Shown in pieces: positions 1 through 6,564 of a stretch of DNA of 8,757 nucleotides; the stretch's first letter is position 1; each line of letters begins with the position of its first letter. Origin of the DNA: an uncultured Rhodobacter sp. (lineage in GTDB: Bacteria; Pseudomonadota; Alphaproteobacteria; Rhodobacterales; Rhodobacteraceae); assembly GCA_937901435.1 (NCBI GenBank), contig CALGTJ010000350.1:1-8757 (forward strand), given 5' to 3'. The notes below the pieces were generated by a model that did no database searches, was not told the DNA's origin, and saw only the letters and a list, made by a program, of their open reading frames with translations. The translations under genes and the position numbers were made by a program.

Positions 1-562
1 TGCCGTTGTTTCCGTCGCGCACAAAGAAATTCGTTTCGTTGCCACCGATGTCCCAGGCATAGTGCAGTATGCCGCCGCTGCTGATCTGTTGCACGCGGAT
101 GGTCGGGCTGTTGGTGCTCCAGATTTCCAGTTCTTCCTGCGGGTTGTCGGTGCCCATGCCGACATTCCCACCCGAAACAAGATAGAGCGCATGATTGCCC
201 GTATCAAAGCGCACCGTGATGGGCGTGGTCTGCGCATCGAGGTTTTGCAGCATGAACTGGTTGTTGGACCCATTGAAACGTTCATTGGCTTGCAGCGCCC
301 AGTCGACAAAGGGAAAATTGCCGTTCGGATCCGAGGAATCGCGGAATTCGATCCTTGTGTTGGAGTTTTTCAGGGTCAGCTGATGGAAATCGGCGTTGAA
401 CGTGTCATTGTCCACACAGGGTCCCCCCACACACAGGTTGTTGCGGATCGTCGGGCTGGTCGCGCTTAGAACCTCTGCTGCCACGGGTGCGGCGAAAAGC
501 ATTGTCAGGACGCCTAGAGCACAAGGTCCCGACAAAAGGCTGGAAGTCCGATAAATTGACAT
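1..562 (-). CDS. Secreted modular repeat protein, N-terminal part (runs off left edge)
   Basis: The frame is open from the ATG at 562 to the window edge, giving 187 codons with no stop. Residues 1-29 form a signal peptide: polar start, hydrophobic stretch around 9-25, likely cleavage after PVAA. The exported part begins with a short Cys pair (CVGGPC, 44-49). A module around 62-138 follows, with the pattern 'IEFRD...W.L.ANE.F' and ending in NVGMGT. A second module starts near 152 (SPTIRVQQ, then AWDIGGNETNFFVRD). From memory, this pattern belongs to a family of secreted proteins with repeated 'WD(V/I)AGNEANFF(I/V)RD' and 'GN(V/I)GIGT' segments, often annotated as tail-fibre-domain or hypothetical proteins. 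Some carry a C-terminal intramolecular chaperone, which cannot be checked here. Surface or extracellular location is likely and the function is unknown. A purine-rich ribosome binding site (AAAGGGAAA) lies about 6 nt before the ATG. The gene is downstream of a terminator and appears to be transcribed alone. Confidence 0.8.
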   Translation of the reverse strand, partial: MSIYRTSSLLSGPCALGVLTMLFAAPVAAEVLSATSPTIRNNLCVGGPCVDNDTFNADFHQLTLKNSNTRIEFRDSSDPNGNFPFVDWALQANERFNGSNNQFMLQNLDAQTTPITVRFDTGNHALYLVSGGNVGMGTDNPQEELEIWSTNSPTIRVQQISSGGILHYAWDIGGNETNFFVRDGNNG

Positions 563-593
563 GAAAATTTCCCTTTTTGCAGCGCACTGAAAA

Positions 594-661
594 CGCGATG
601 GGGAACATTACGGGCAACGCCCCTACTGGTTAACGAGTCAAAAAGAGTTTTGCCCATCGCG
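594..661. repeat. Nested inverted repeat in the leader of the secreted-protein gene
   Basis: A perfect 9-bp inverted repeat, CGCGATGGG at 594-602 and CCCATCGCG at 653-661, flanks a smaller hairpin (GGGC, loop AAC, GCCC at 612-622). It lies between the terminator after aroQ and the start codon at 562. In a transcript it could fold into a closed leader ending about 30 nt before the start codon; in DNA the arms could be paired protein-binding sites. The repeat is directly visible; its role is inference. Confidence 0.4.
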
Positions 662-665
662 CAAC

Positions 666-696
666 AAAAAAAACCCTGCACACCTGCCGAGATGTG
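666..696 (-). terminator. Rho-independent-type terminator after aroQ
   Basis: Read on the minus strand, CACATCT, loop CGGC and AGGTGTG form a 7-bp stem (one G-T wobble) at 696-679. CAGGG and then eight T residues (673-666) follow. It lies about 80 nt past the aroQ stop, so it probably ends the aminotransferase-aroQ transcript. The T-run starts 5 nt after the stem, a little further than ideal. On the plus strand the same stem is followed by four T residues, so weak bidirectional action is possible. Confidence 0.6.
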
Positions 697-776
697 TTTT
701 GAACGTGGGATCAAGCGGTTTTTGCCATCGCCGCACCAGCTTTGGTTTTGCGGAGACCACCCGGCCCGGCAGCCTC

Positions 777-1256
777 TTAGGCTTTGCCCCGCAGCGCATA
801 GGGCATGGTTTGTGGCATGGACTGCAACCGGTCGACGGCCGCTTGCAGGGCCAAGACATAGCCGTATGGCCCCAGACCACAGATCACCGCAGTGACCGCC
901 GGGGACAGCTTTGAGTGGCGGTGATGGATGTCGCGGGCATGGATGTTCGAAAGGTGAAGTTCGATGCAGGGGCCGTCAAACGCCTTGATCGCATCAAACA
1001 GCGAGATAGAAGTGAACGACAAGGCCGCCGGATTGATGATGAGGGCATCCGCAGTACCCCGAGAGGCATGGATCAGATCGACCAATGCGCCCTCGTGGTT
1101 GGATTGGTGCATCGACAGAGACACGTTCAGGACCGCTGCCGCCTTGCGGCACATGTCCTCGATCTCGGCAAGCGTCGTGGTGCCGTAGATTTGTGGTTCT
1201 CTGACCCCAAGCAGGTTAAGGTTTGGCCCGTTCAGAATGGTAATCCTGGTCGCCAT
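777..1256 (-). CDS. aroQ: Type II 3-dehydroquinate dehydratase (or divergent paralogue)
   Basis: This 159-residue protein has the usual length and fold signature of type II dehydroquinases. These cytoplasmic, usually dodecameric enzymes convert 3-dehydroquinate to 3-dehydroshikimate in the shikimate pathway or in quinate breakdown. It aligns without gaps in the core with the Mycobacterium tuberculosis enzyme as I remember it. NGPNLN is at 9-14, lid Arg19 in REP, catalytic Tyr24, Asn75 in INP, Glu99, His101 in HLSNIHAR, and Arg108. Two substrate-contact positions differ: residue 81 is Phe where His is usual (THTS becomes SFTS), and residue 112 is His where Arg is usual. The start follows the aminotransferase stop by 3 nt (TAG GAT ATG), with GGAG and AGGA upstream, so the two are probably translationally coupled. 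It is either a working AroQ with a lineage-specific pocket or a second copy with altered substrate choice. Confidence 0.93.
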   Translation of the reverse strand: MATRITILNGPNLNLLGVREPQIYGTTTLAEIEDMCRKAAAVLNVSLSMHQSNHEGALVDLIHASRGTADALIINPAALSFTSISLFDAIKAFDGPCIELHLSNIHARDIHHRHSKLSPAVTAVICGLGPYGYVLALQAAVDRLQSMPQTMPYALRGKA

Positions 1257-1259
1257 ATC

Positions 1260-2447
1260 CTATGCTCCGGGATGCGACTTGTCCCCGACAAGGAACCCTT
1301 TCATCCGCTCGACAGCCCGGCGGATGTTGTGCTGACTGTTGGCATAGCTGAGGCGAATATACCCCTCACCCAACGTTCCAAAGTCGGGACCGCCGATGGT
1401 GGCGACTCCGGTTTGTTCCAGCATCTGGGTCGCGAGGTCTTTGGCTTTCCATCCCGTCGCACTGACGTTTGGAAACGCATAGAACGCGCCTTTGGGGGTG
1501 ATGCAGGACACGCCCGGCAGATCGTTCATCAGATCGACCACCAGCTTGCGGCGCGCATCAAACTCGGCCAGCATCATGGCGACGGCGTCCTGAGGGCCGG
1601 TCAGCGCCTCTAACGCGGCGTATTGCGCGGGGGCATTGACGCAGGACCATGCGTTCACGGCCAGCTTGCGGGCGTTGTTATAAAGGCTATCGGGCCAGAT
1701 CGAATAGCCCAGCCGCCAGCCAGTCATGGCATAGGTCTTGGACCAGCCGTTGAGCAGGATCAGGCGGTCGCGGATCTCTGGATAGGTCAGCAGGCTGACG
1801 TGTTCCTCACCATCATACAGCATCTGGTCATAGATCTCGTCCGACAAGATCGCCACCTGTGGATGATCGGCCAGACCTGCGACCAGCTTGTCCACCTCTG
1901 CCTTGGGCGTCACGCCACCGCAGGGATTGGCGGGTGAATTCAGGATGATCAGGCGGGTCTCGGGCGTAATCAGAGAAAGGGTTTCTTCGGCGGAAAAGGC
2001 AAAGCCGTTTTCCTCGCGGATCGGGATCGGAATGGGCCGCGCGCCAGTGAATTCGATCATCGAGCGATAGATCGGAAAGCCGGGATCGGGATAGAGGATA
2101 TCGGCACCGGGTTCACCAAACATCAGGATCGCGGTGAACATGGTCACCTTGCCACCGGGCACAATCAGCACGTTGTCGGGGTTGACCTCGACGCTAAAGC
2201 GGCGATGCAGATCGGCGGCGACGGCCTCGCGCAGCGGGGCGATGCCCGTGGCGGCCGTATAGCCATGATGCCCGTCGCGCAGCGCCTTGATGGCCGCCTC
2301 GACGATATTGTCAGGCGTGGGAAAATCAGGCTGCCCAATGCCGAGGTTGATGACGTCCATTCCCTTGGCCGCCAGTTCACCTGCGCGCGCCAAGACAGAG
2401 AAAGCGTTCTCTTCACCGATACGGTTGAAATTTTCGATTGGTCGCAT
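1260..2447 (-). CDS. PLP-dependent class I/II aminotransferase
   Basis: This 395-residue protein has the normal length for fold-type I aspartate/aromatic-type aminotransferases. These cytoplasmic enzymes move an amino group from an amino acid to a 2-oxo acid through pyridoxal phosphate. The N-terminal INLGIGQPDFPTP (33-45) closes over the substrate. GYTAATG is at 62-68. NSPANPCG holds Asn174, which contacts the cofactor. SDEIYD holds Asp203, which pairs with the pyridine nitrogen, and Tyr206. GWSKTYAMTGWRLGY holds the Schiff-base Lys237 and phosphate-binding Arg245. YIRLS holds Arg365, which binds the substrate carboxylate. GGGAGT lies about 7 nt before the ATG, supporting this start. It is first in a two-gene unit with aroQ. 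That pairing would fit aromatic or related amino acid metabolism, but the amino donor and acceptor cannot be read from the sequence. It may instead be a general aspartate or aromatic aminotransferase. Confidence 0.93.
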   Translation of the reverse strand: MRPIENFNRIGEENAFSVLARAGELAAKGMDVINLGIGQPDFPTPDNIVEAAIKALRDGHHGYTAATGIAPLREAVAADLHRRFSVEVNPDNVLIVPGGKVTMFTAILMFGEPGADILYPDPGFPIYRSMIEFTGARPIPIPIREENGFAFSAEETLSLITPETRLIILNSPANPCGGVTPKAEVDKLVAGLADHPQVAILSDEIYDQMLYDGEEHVSLLTYPEIRDRLILLNGWSKTYAMTGWRLGYSIWPDSLYNNARKLAVNAWSCVNAPAQYAALEALTGPQDAVAMMLAEFDARRKLVVDLMNDLPGVSCITPKGAFYAFPNVSATGWKAKDLATQMLEQTGVATIGGPDFGTLGEGYIRLSYANSQHNIRRAVERMKGFLVGDKSHPGA

Positions 2448-2486
2448 GTGCTTTACTCCCTGCCTAATCTGGCGGCATTTTTGATG

Positions 2487-2550
2487 CTTTGGTTGTGTTT
2501 GATTGGGCAGTGAAAGGCAAGATCACTCCAACGCGAAAAGCAAACCAAAG
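2487..2550. repeat. 8-bp inverted repeat between divergent genes
   Basis: CTTTGGTT (2487-2494) and AACCAAAG (2543-2550) are perfect inverted copies 48 nt apart, in the 163-bp gap between the aminotransferase and the divergent SDR gene. This placement suits a shared operator, but a chance match is quite possible. I saw no convincing -35/-10 pair in this gap on either strand. Confidence 0.25.
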
Positions 2551-2599
2551 GATTGTCTGGTCAGAGGCCAGCTAAAGCCTATCCTCGCGGCAGTCGTCC

Positions 2600-2604
2600 A
2601 AGGG
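2600..2604 (+). promoter_or_regulatory. Ribosome binding site fixing the SDR start
   Basis: AAGGG lies 6 nt before the ATG at 2611. The frame is open back to an ATG at 2503, but the extra 36 residues lack SDR character, whereas the protein from 2611 begins just before the beta strand and glycine motif expected at an SDR N-terminus. Confidence 0.7.
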
Positions 2605-2610
2605 TTTCCC

Positions 2611-3642
2611 ATGTCCAAGCGTCAGTCAGTTTTCGTCACCGGTGCCTCGGGGTATCTTGCAAAGCATATCATCGTTTCCCTGCTGAACCGTGGATATGAT
2701 GTGACCGGATCGGTGCGCACGCTGACCCGCGCAACAGAGGTGCAACAGGCGATTGCGCCGCATCTGACAACCGGGACCGATCTGGCCAGCCGCCTGCGGT
2801 TTTGCGTGCTGGATCTGACCTCTGATCAATGGTGGCAAGAGGCTCTGATCGGTGCAGATAGCCTGATCCACACCGCCTCGCCTGTGCCGGTGATCCAGCC
2901 AAAGGATGCAGAGACCGTTATTCGCCCCGCCGTCGATGGTACAAGGCGCGCGCTCAGCGCAGCACAGACTGCCGGGATCCGGCGGATGGTGATGACGTCC
3001 TCAATTGCAGCGATAGGATCTGGTGTTCAATCCGAAGGGCGTGGCGCGTTCTCGGAAAGCGATTGGACCGACCTTGGGCAACCGGGCCTGTCGCCTTATG
3101 CCAGATCCAAGACCATGGCAGAAACAGCCGCATGGGATTTTGCCAAGGTCCATCCCAGGACAGAGCTGACCGTGATAAACCCCGGTGTCGTGATCGGAGC
3201 CCCGCTGGATCTGCATTATGGGGCCTCTGTCGCGCTGATAGAGCGCATCCTGAAGGCGCGCGACCCGATGCTGCCAAAGCTGGGTTTTCCGATTGTCGAT
3301 GTGCGTGACGTAGCAGAGATGCATGTCCTTGCGCTGGAACAGCCCAATACGATTGGCAAACGCTTTATCGCGGCGGATCGGTTCTTGTGGGTCCATGAAA
3401 TCGCCGAAATCCTAAAGGCTGCGCATCCGGATCTGGGTCTCACCACGCGTTGCGCGCCGGCCTTTGTGATACGTCTTATGGCGCTGCGTGACCCGTCTCT
3501 TGAATACATCCTGCCGATACTTGGCAAACGGCAGGACATGACCAGCGCGCGAGCGCGATCCGACATGGGAATGCGGTTCAGGGATGTGGCAGAGAGCGTC
3601 ACAGAAACCGGGGCTTTCCTTGTTGCCAACAGGGCGCTTTGA
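2611..3642 (+). CDS. Extended SDR oxidoreductase (aldehyde/dihydroflavonol reductase-like)
   Basis: This 343-residue protein belongs to the extended short-chain dehydrogenase/reductase superfamily. It is closest in pattern to bacterial NAD(P)-dependent aldehyde or dihydroflavonol-reductase-like enzymes. The nucleotide-binding motif TGASGYLA is at 10-17, starting three residues after the first strand (SVFV). Arg36, at the end of the second strand (GSVR), suggests preference for NADP. LDLT (67-70) sits where the adenine contact is expected. TSS (129-131) and Tyr163-x3-Lys167 (YARSK) form the catalytic set. Residues 190-343 would form the variable substrate lobe (NPGVVIG at 190-196, VDVRDVAEMH at 229-238). 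There is no signal peptide or membrane segment, so it is cytoplasmic. The substrate is unknown. It is divergent from the aminotransferase and 15 nt ahead of the META lipoprotein gene, with which it is probably co-transcribed. Confidence 0.9.
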   Translation: MSKRQSVFVTGASGYLAKHIIVSLLNRGYDVTGSVRTLTRATEVQQAIAPHLTTGTDLASRLRFCVLDLTSDQWWQEALIGADSLIHTASPVPVIQPKDAETVIRPAVDGTRRALSAAQTAGIRRMVMTSSIAAIGSGVQSEGRGAFSESDWTDLGQPGLSPYARSKTMAETAAWDFAKVHPRTELTVINPGVVIGAPLDLHYGASVALIERILKARDPMLPKLGFPIVDVRDVAEMHVLALEQPNTIGKRFIAADRFLWVHEIAEILKAAHPDLGLTTRCAPAFVIRLMALRDPSLEYILPILGKRQDMTSARARSDMGMRFRDVAESVTETGAFLVANRAL

Positions 3643-3657
3643 CCGCAGGTTGGTGGC

Positions 3658-4047
3658 ATGCTTCGCCTGTTCCTGACCCTTCCGATCCTTCTGACGGCTT
3701 GCCTGAAGGATGAGAGCGTGTCTGGCTATGCGGTTCCAGAGGCCGTCTATGTTTTGCAAGACCTGGACGGGGTCGATGCCATCGCAACCGCAACGCTTGG
3801 GTTTCCGACCAGAGGGCAAGTGATAGGCAAAGGCCCCTGCAACGGGTTTTGCGCCACGCAAACCCTGCCTTATCCGTGGATCGAAATTCGGGATTTGGTC
3901 GCCACCAAACGGGCCTGTCCCGATCTGGCGGCAGAGACCTGCTATTTCACCGCTCTTCAAGATATGACGCTTGCCGAGGTCTTGGGTCCGGTGTTGATCC
4001 TGTCCAACGATGACGGGCGCAAAATGGTGTTTCGCGCGCAGAACTGA
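3658..4047 (+). CDS. META/HslJ-domain lipoprotein
   Basis: This 129-residue precursor has a short hydrophobic N-terminus and a lipobox, LTAC, with Cys15 as the predicted lipidation site. The residue after it is Leu rather than Asp, which in enteric bacteria would allow outer-membrane sorting. Residues about 27-126 match the META domain seen in HslJ-type proteins: an L..LDG strand, then G.V.GKGPCNGF (53-64), then VATKRACPDLAAET (81-94), then a final strand KMVF. Besides Cys15 there are four cysteines (61, 65, 87, 95), which could form disulfides in the periplasm. HslJ is linked in E. coli to heat and novobiocin tolerance, but the molecular job of the domain is unclear. The start has a weak site (AGGTTGGTGG). 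The gene follows the SDR gene by 15 nt and converges with recO, leaving 5 nt between the two stops. Confidence 0.85.
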   Translation: MLRLFLTLPILLTACLKDESVSGYAVPEAVYVLQDLDGVDAIATATLGFPTRGQVIGKGPCNGFCATQTLPYPWIEIRDLVATKRACPDLAAETCYFTALQDMTLAEVLGPVLILSNDDGRKMVFRAQN

Positions 4048-4052
4048 CCCTG

Positions 4053-4775
4053 CTACCCTCGCGCCAGATAATCCACCAGACGTTGCCGCGCGACGGGCAG
4101 GTCCTTGTCGCCCAGCGCAGGGGCCAGCCAATTGGTCAGGAAATAGCCTGTGGTGTGCAACGCCTGTGCCATCTCTTGCGCCGTGCCTTGACGGGTTAGG
4201 CGCAGGCAATCGGGCAAAGGCAGCATGCGGTCTTTCCACTCGCCAGCCCCGGCCTCTGACACCGCCCGACCCGACTTGGGCGAGACATAAATCAGACCCT
4301 CGGTCGCCCCGGTCACAGCGCAGGCAGACAGGTCAAGCCCGAACCCCATCTCTTCGAGCAGGCCAAGTTCCCAATGCAGATAGGCCAGCGGCCAGGCCTC
4401 TGTCTCGCCAATCATGTCAAGCAGGGTCATGGTGCGGTCGTATAGCTTTGGATGCGGCTCGCGTTCGGGCAGGGCAAAGACCAGTAGCGCAGTCACGGCG
4501 TTCAGCGCCGCCAACTCACGCCGACCGCTCATCACAGCCGCCGCACGACTTTTCAGGGGTTCGACGGTAAAACTGCCCAGATGATCCTCTAACCGAGCGC
4601 GCCATGTCAGCGCCACATGAGAGCCGGGTTGCAACGTCGGCGCCACCTTGCGACTGCTGGCCCCGCGCACCACACCCGCATGAAGCCCATGACCTTGCGT
4701 AAAGACCTCGACAATCGCCGAGGTCTCGCCATGCCGTCGTGTGCTTAGAACAGTGCCGGTGTCTTGCCAGTCCAT
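4053..4775 (-). CDS. recO: DNA repair/recombination mediator RecO
   Basis: This 240-residue protein has the usual RecO length. RecO binds single-stranded DNA and SSB and, with RecR, helps load RecA at gaps in the RecF pathway. The N-terminal OB-fold starts with W.DTGTVLS.RRHGE (3-16), and G.H.GVVRGA.S follows at 28-41. A helical region (about 80-145) contains [16 protein letters not shown]. The [14 protein letters not shown] segment (160-173) is typical of alphaproteobacterial RecO. Only Cys152 and Cys190 lie in the region where some RecO proteins carry a four-Cys zinc site, so zinc binding is unlikely. The N-terminal sequence fits the family start exactly, although I see no clear ribosome binding site. 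recO is the last gene of the lepB-rnc-era cluster, separated from DUF1491 by a small exported-protein gene. It may need its own promoter or readthrough. Confidence 0.95.
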   Translation of the reverse strand: MDWQDTGTVLSTRRHGETSAIVEVFTQGHGLHAGVVRGASSRKVAPTLQPGSHVALTWRARLEDHLGSFTVEPLKSRAAAVMSGRRELAALNAVTALLVFALPEREPHPKLYDRTMTLLDMIGETEAWPLAYLHWELGLLEEMGFGLDLSACAVTGATEGLIYVSPKSGRAVSEAGAGEWKDRMLPLPDCLRLTRQGTAQEMAQALHTTGYFLTNWLAPALGDKDLPVARQRLVDYLARG

Positions 4776-4839
4776 ACGCGGGGCTATCGCGTTTCAGGAT
4801 TGGAACAGGTTCTGAAAGCCGCGTTCATTCAAGAGAGGC

Positions 4840-5178
4840 CTAGCAAAAGACGTCTCTGGCTTTCACGATAACATTGGGCGGAACGATATCACTGGTGAAT
4901 CCGTTTGGATCCACATACGTCCACTCAGACGCGTAATTTCCAACGTCACAGGCGAGTTTCATGGTGCCGTCAAAGGGCAATTTCCCCTCGGCAACCACAT
5001 GTACATTCGCCGAAACGCCCGGATCTTTTCCGACCAGCGTTCCCATCCATGTGTTTGAATACACGCCCTCAAGGTCTTGAAAGAACAAGACAACAGCGTC
5101 AGCGGCGGCAGGAAGAGCGCCGAAGGTCAAAAGAGAGGCCACAAGGCAAGCTGCGCCATTTCTGGTTCGGGTCGTCAT
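4840..5178 (-). CDS. Small exported protein of unknown function
   Basis: I do not recognise this 112-residue protein. Residues 1-27 look like a Sec signal peptide: MTTRTRNG, then a hydrophobic core of about 10-22, then LPAAADA with likely cleavage after AAA or ADA. The mature part of about 85 residues has two cysteines, Cys77 and the very last residue Cys112, which could form one disulfide in the periplasm. It contains no membrane segment and several beta-prone stretches (VVLFFQDL, ANVHVVAEG, NVIVKARDV), suggesting a small beta-rich domain. The start is well supported: AAAGGA lies 7 nt before the ATG. By eye its base composition is more AT-rich than the housekeeping genes on either side. It sits between DUF1491 and recO, which are commonly adjacent in this group, so it may be a lineage-specific insertion. 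Nothing in the sequence links it to RNA processing or repair. Confidence 0.75.
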   Translation of the reverse strand: MTTRTRNGAACLVASLLTFGALPAAADAVVLFFQDLEGVYSNTWMGTLVGKDPGVSANVHVVAEGKLPFDGTMKLACDVGNYASEWTYVDPNGFTSDIVPPNVIVKARDVFC

Positions 5179-5307
5179 ATCATATTCCTTTATATCACTG
5201 TTCAGTCAGAAAACGGTCAGTAGAGCGTGTTGGAAAAGCATTGCACCGTAAGGATGCCCAAAGATAACCGCTTATGCCAGACCAAACGTACAGAGTTACA
5301 TGGTGCC
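5179..5307. other. AT-rich gap upstream of the small exported-protein gene
   Basis: This 129-nt gap separates the DUF1491 stop from the small exported-protein gene and is the longest gap in the lepB-recO cluster. AAAGGA (5191-5186 on the minus strand) is the downstream gene's ribosome binding site. I see no convincing promoter or terminator; the TATAAA at 5194-5189 overlaps that site and cannot be its -10 box. The gap is large enough to hold an independent promoter. Confidence 0.4.
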
Positions 5308-5640
5308 CTAGCTATCCAGCCCCGGCTCATCCAGCAGATGCCGCCCGTTGCGGTCTTCGACCTCGATCACCCACAGATCCGGGTCGAAACCGCGCTGACG
5401 GTTGATGGCCTCATCAATATCACGCTCTGGCCCCTCCGCGAGGGTGACCCATTTGCGGGTGTCGCTCATCAAATCGAAACTGCGCTGAAAGACGCACGCC
5501 TTGCCGTCCAGCGTGTTCAGCTTTATCAGAACCGCCCCCGCCGTCAGATCGCCCTTGGCGACGACAAACGCGGGAATGTCGACCAGCCGCAGGCGCGTCA
5601 GATAGGCCTGCACCCAGATTTCAGAGGTCAGACGGATCAT
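5308..5640 (-). CDS. DUF1491 family protein
   Basis: This 110-residue cytoplasmic protein matches the DUF1491 family, short proteins of unknown function known mainly from alphaproteobacteria. Recognisable blocks are RLTSEIWVQAYLTR (3-16), the KGD..AGAVLIKL strand pair (29-41), LDGKACVFQR (44-53), and the conserved C-terminal DPDLWVIEVEDRNGR.LL (86-103), whose acidic and Trp residues mark the family. There is no signal peptide, membrane segment or cysteine-rich site. The start lies 6 nt after the era stop (TGA TCCGGC ATG) without a strong ribosome binding site, so translation is probably coupled to era. Its constant position next to era suggests a link to ribosome maturation or RNA metabolism, but that is inference from neighbours only. 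Confidence 0.88.
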   Translation of the reverse strand: MIRLTSEIWVQAYLTRLRLVDIPAFVVAKGDLTAGAVLIKLNTLDGKACVFQRSFDLMSDTRKWVTLAEGPERDIDEAINRQRGFDPDLWVIEVEDRNGRHLLDEPGLDS

Positions 5641-5646
5641 GCCGGA

Positions 5647-6564
5647 TCAGGTTTTGCCGTCAGAAAAATCGAGGCCCATGGCGGAATAGCGTTCCGCCTC
5701 GTCCAGCCAGTTGGGCCGCACCTTGACCTGCAGGAACAGATGCACCTTTCGCCCCAGCATTTCCTCCAGATCCAGACGCGCCGCCTGTCCAACGGCCTTG
5801 GTGGTTTCACCCTTCTTGCCCAGAACGATGCCCTTGTGACCGTCGCGCAGAACATAAATGATCTGGTCGATCTTGCAGGACCCATCCTTGCGCTCTTCCC
5901 AGGCTTCAGTTTCCACGGTCAACTGGTACGGCAGTTCCTGATGCAGACGCAGGGTCAGCTTTTCGCGCGTGATCTCGGCGGCGATGATGCGCATGGGCAG
6001 GTCGGCAATCTGGTCTTCTGGGTATAGCCACGGACCAACAGGCATCTCGCCCGCCAGCCAGATGCGCAGATCATCCACGCCAAAGCCCTTTTCGGCAGAG
6101 ATCATAAAGGTCTTCACGAACGGGAAACGCTCGTTCATGGTCTGCGTCAGCGCCAGCAGAACCTCGGATTGCACGCGGTCGATCTTGTTGATCGCCAGCA
6201 CGACCTTGCGACCCTCTGTGCGCTCTGCCAAACCTTCTAAAATCGCCTCGACGCCCTCGGTCACACCGCGATGCGCCTCTATCATCAGAACGATAACATC
6301 CGCATCAGCAGCCCCGCTCCACGCGGCGGCGACCATGGCACGATCCAGATGGCGACGCGGACGGAAAAGGCCGGGCGTATCGACAAAAACAATCTGTGCA
6401 GCCCCTTCCAGCGCGACACCGCGAATGCGGGCGCGGGTGGTCTGGACCTTATGGGTGACAATGGAAATCTTGCTGCCCACCATCCGGTTCAGCAGCGTGG
6501 ATTTGCCCGCGTTCGGCTCTCCGATCAGGGCAACAAAGCCCGCGCGCGTTTCTGTGTCAGTCAT
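5647..6564 (-). CDS. era: GTPase Era, 16S rRNA/30S assembly factor
   Basis: This 305-residue protein is a full-length Era. Era is an essential GTPase that binds near the 3' end of 16S rRNA and acts as a checkpoint in 30S subunit assembly. The G domain has the P-loop GEPNAGKS (15-22), a switch region with TTRARIRG (42-49), DTPG (62-65), NKID (126-129) and SAEKG (156-160). A KH RNA-binding domain follows at about 200-285, with the GKKG loop (249-252) and the family segment [12 protein letters not shown] (275-286). The ATG at 6564 begins [10 protein letters not shown], just before the G1 strand. The frame is open 78 codons further upstream, but that extension overlaps rnc and is Arg/Pro-rich shadow sequence. 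The start overlaps the rnc stop by 8 nt (ATGACTGA), which implies translational coupling. DUF1491 follows after 6 nt. Confidence 0.97.
   Translation of the reverse strand: MTDTETRAGFVALIGEPNAGKSTLLNRMVGSKISIVTHKVQTTRARIRGVALEGAAQIVFVDTPGLFRPRRHLDRAMVAAAWSGAADADVIVLMIEAHRGVTEGVEAILEGLAERTEGRKVVLAINKIDRVQSEVLLALTQTMNERFPFVKTFMISAEKGFGVDDLRIWLAGEMPVGPWLYPEDQIADLPMRIIAAEITREKLTLRLHQELPYQLTVETEAWEERKDGSCKIDQIIYVLRDGHKGIVLGKKGETTKAVGQAARLDLEEMLGRKVHLFLQVKVRPNWLDEAERYSAMGLDFSDGKT

Noticed and set aside
915..1613. Long plus-strand open frame opposite aroQ and the aminotransferase
   Set aside because: It lies wholly antisense to two well-supported enzymes and has no recognisable domain. GC-rich codon use commonly leaves such open frames.
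2503..2610. Earlier start for the SDR gene
   Set aside because: The later ATG at 2611 has a good ribosome binding site and gives the standard SDR N-terminus.
3412..4239. 275-codon minus-strand open frame across the SDR, META and recO genes
   Set aside because: It overlaps three recognised genes in other frames, is rich in Arg, Pro and Gly in the way shadow frames are, and matches no family I know.
4776..4839. TTTCAG...CTGAAA repeat between the small exported-protein gene and recO as a terminator
   Set aside because: The stem is only 6 bp with a 14-nt loop and no T-run after it.
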